From NCBI GenBank assembly GCA_946415265.1, contig CAMKRV010000006.1:1-40690 (forward strand): a DNA stretch of 40,690 nt. Direction: 5' to 3'. Below are positions 39,359-40,690 of the stretch, piece by piece. The stretch comes from an uncultured Candidatus Saccharibacteria bacterium (GTDB taxonomy: Bacteria > Patescibacteriota > Saccharimonadia > Saccharimonadales > Saccharimonadaceae). The stretch's first letter is position 1. Each line of letters opens with the position of its first letter. The notes below the pieces were generated by a model. It was not told where the DNA came from and ran no database searches. It saw only the letters and a program-made list of their open reading frames with translations. Position numbers and translations under genes: made by a program.

Positions 39359-40585
39359 CTACCTAAACCTCTTATGTTTGATATTTCTATTATAGATCTT
39401 TAGACACTTTTTCGCAACTTGGTTCCAGGAAATTTTCCGGTATTCGTGTTTAACGTTATTCTGCAGGCTCTTGCGAAGCGCAGGATTTTCTGCTACTGCC
39501 AATATTTCATCCGCCAACTTTTTTTCATCCCAGAAATCATATTTAAGAGCAGACCATATGATTTCCGATACGCCAGATTGCTTAGTAAGAATTAAAACGT
39601 CGCCGTGGTGGGCAGCCTCGAGCGCGGTAAGACCAAATGGTTCAGAAATGGAGCTCATTACAAAAACATCAGATACAGAATAAATATCGCGAAGTCTTTT
39701 GCCACGGATGAAGCCGGTAAAGATAACATTTTTAGAAATACCTAAATCTGCAGCTAGATTAATTAATTCGTTGCGTTCTTCGCCATCGCCTGCAAAAAGA
39801 AATATTAGCTTGGGATTTTTAGAAAGCGCCATAGCGGCGGCACGCATAAGGTTATGTAGACCTTTCTGTACGGTAAAGCGGCCGACCGTAGAAACCACAG
39901 TGTAGCCAGCTGATTTGAGGCTCCTCAGATAATTATAGGCATTGTTATCGAATTGATACGCTTTATTTTCGTAATTTTCGTCGAGGGAATTATAGACTAC
40001 GGTGATTTTAGAAAGTGGAATGTGATATTTTTCGTGAACGATACGCTTGGTGGTCTCTGACACGGCAATAATTTCGTCGGCAAGCATTAAGCCCTCGCGC
40101 TCTACTTCATGAATGAGTGGATTGCCATAGTGCATTCCGGCGCGATCATATTCTGTAGCATGGACATGAGCGATGAGTGGGATTTTGTACTTTTTCTTGG
40201 CCAGAACGCCCGCTTCATAAGTGAGCCAATCGTGAGCGTGAACGACATCAGGCTTATATTCCATGAGATATTTTTCGACAAATTCGCAATATGATTTCTG
40301 AACATCGCGAATAGAAACTAATTTTTCTTTTTCCACAGTAGGGATAATTTTTTCTAGCAAACGCAAAGATTCATAAGCGCCACCGCCGTAACGATAAATA
40401 GGATCCAGATGAGTGGCAGATAAAATTTTCATAAATTTGATTTCTGGATGATCTGCTTCGTACGGAACGACAAAATCAATGTCTGCACCTTGGCTAGCAA
40501 GTGCACGTGCCATATTAAGACAGGCAACACCAAGTCCCCCGCTATTATGCGGTGGAAGTTCCCATCCTAACATAAGTATTTTCAT
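39359..40585 (-). CDS. GT4/GT5-type glycosyltransferase (glycogen-synthase-like)
   Basis: A 408-aa GT-B glycosyltransferase. The N-terminus MLGWELPPHNSGGLGVACLN is the starch/glycogen-synthase-like donor loop; VVHAHDWLTYEAG is typical of the acceptor domain; the second half carries VGRFTVQKGLHNL and SEPFGLTALEAAHHG (the EX7E motif) binding the nucleotide sugar. The product is probably an alpha-glucan, given the linked GH57. I chose the ATG at 40585: TGATAAAAT ends 7 nt upstream, making a leaderless start; a start 9 nt earlier would overlap the -10. Confidence 0.88.
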   Translation of the reverse strand: MKILMLGWELPPHNSGGLGVACLNMARALASQGADIDFVVPYEADHPEIKFMKILSATHLDPIYRYGGGAYESLRLLEKIIPTVEKEKLVSIRDVQKSYCEFVEKYLMEYKPDVVHAHDWLTYEAGVLAKKKYKIPLIAHVHATEYDRAGMHYGNPLIHEVEREGLMLADEIIAVSETTKRIVHEKYHIPLSKITVVYNSLDENYENKAYQFDNNAYNYLRSLKSAGYTVVSTVGRFTVQKGLHNLMRAAAMALSKNPKLIFLFAGDGEERNELINLAADLGISKNVIFTGFIRGKRLRDIYSVSDVFVMSSISEPFGLTALEAAHHGDVLILTKQSGVSEIIWSALKYDFWDEKKLADEILAVAENPALRKSLQNNVKHEYRKISWNQVAKKCLKIYNRNIKHKRFR

Positions 40586-40592
40586 CTCTACC

Positions 40593-40601
40593 ATTTTATC
40601 A
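40593..40601 (-). promoter_or_regulatory. extended -10 of GT4-GH57 operon
   Basis: TGATAAAAT on the minus strand; leaderless arrangement with the ATG at 40585. Confidence 0.55.
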
Positions 40602-40608
40602 CGTTTTA

Positions 40609-40617
40609 TGGTAAAAT
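40609..40617 (+). promoter_or_regulatory. extended -10 of tRNA-Trp
   Basis: TGGTAAAAT, about 20 nt before the mature tRNA 5' end. Confidence 0.5.
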
Positions 40618-40637
40618 GATAGGGAACATTAAATTTT

Positions 40638-40690
40638 AGGGGTGTAGCTCAGTTGGTAGAGCAGCGGTCTCCAAAACCGCGTGTCGTGAG
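40638..40690 (+). tRNA. tRNA-Trp (anticodon CCA), cut by right edge
   Basis: AGGGGTG acceptor strand, D-arm GCTCAGTTGGTAGAGC, anticodon stem GCGGT/ACCGC with loop CTCCAAA (anticodon CCA), variable loop; the T-arm begins at the window end. Confidence 0.93.

Noticed and set aside
1-40690. CRISPR array or cas genes
   Set aside because: No regularly spaced repeats and no Cas motifs seen on either strand.
1-40690. Alternative genetic code (TGA = Gly, as in Gracilibacteria/Absconditabacteria)
   Set aside because: TGA is a plain stop at the SDR gene, where it overlaps the next start, and no in-frame TGA interrupts a conserved protein.

Overview
The window looks like a chromosomal segment of a Patescibacteria/CPR bacterium, most likely a Saccharibacteria (TM7) relative, carrying the integrase-proximal half of a tailed prophage. 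The taxonomic inference rests on gene content: a short GpsA, a stand-alone CofE-like ligase, a GT4 + GH57 pair, FISUMP-type and Listeria-Bacteroides-repeat surface proteins, many small membrane proteins and tight gene spacing. TGA is used as an ordinary stop, so this is not a code-25 lineage. Many promoters share the extended -10 element TGNTATAAT (or TGNTAAAAT), usually without a good -35, and several put the predicted transcription start at or within a few bases of the ATG, so leaderless mRNAs look common.

Region 1 (1-13,935) is prophage. A leftward packaging operon (unknown 143-aa protein, ParB-like/DNA methyltransferase fusion, small terminase candidate, large terminase, SPP1-type portal cut by the left edge) is divergent from a rightward lysis cassette (XhlA-like protein, GH25-CW_7-LysM endolysin, two-TM holin). 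The two share a compact overlapping divergent promoter whose leaders each contain the same 10-nt box next to an early terminator-like hairpin. Behind the lysis genes lie a leftward ~128-nt structured ncRNA candidate with its own promoter and terminator, a rightward mRNA that begins with a long GC-rich stem, and three small ORFs. Next comes a cargo island: a PD-(D/E)XK-like nuclease/SF2 helicase, convergent with a C5-cytosine methyltransferase and an amino-methyltransferase, which looks like a restriction-modification or defence module. A dense regulatory region (two promoters, a three-hairpin attenuator-like element, dyads) precedes a small unknown protein and a tyrosine integrase. The right attachment site is the 3' half of a tRNA-Thr(GGT), starting in the anticodon loop. 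The intact tRNA should lie beyond the left end.

Region 2 (13,936-25,090) is chromosomal: DUF5684 membrane protein, CDF transporter, an SDR - Y-family polymerase - YolD-like operon, rubrerythrin, tRNA-Thr(TGT) with a duplicated 3' end downstream, RmuC, membrane proteins, signal peptidase I, HtrA protease, PrmC and RF1, and tRNA-Val(CAC).

Region 3 (25,090-32,760) holds small membrane proteins, a large secreted FISUMP protein, the anaerobic ribonucleotide reductase pair nrdD-nrdG (NrdD lacks a recognisable C-terminal glycyl-radical motif) and two cell-envelope proteins. Region 4 (32,800-40,690) holds gpsA, a UvrD-type helicase with a RecB-like nuclease domain, a 53-aa orphan small protein in its own transcription unit, bL33, a CofE-like ligase, and the GH57/GT4 pair that probably handles alpha-glucan. 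The right edge cuts a tRNA-Trp(CCA). Two ~135-nt long-hairpin elements (18,216-18,352 and 27,740-27,872) share the same three-stem architecture and short conserved words and may be copies of one dispersed element or ncRNA family.
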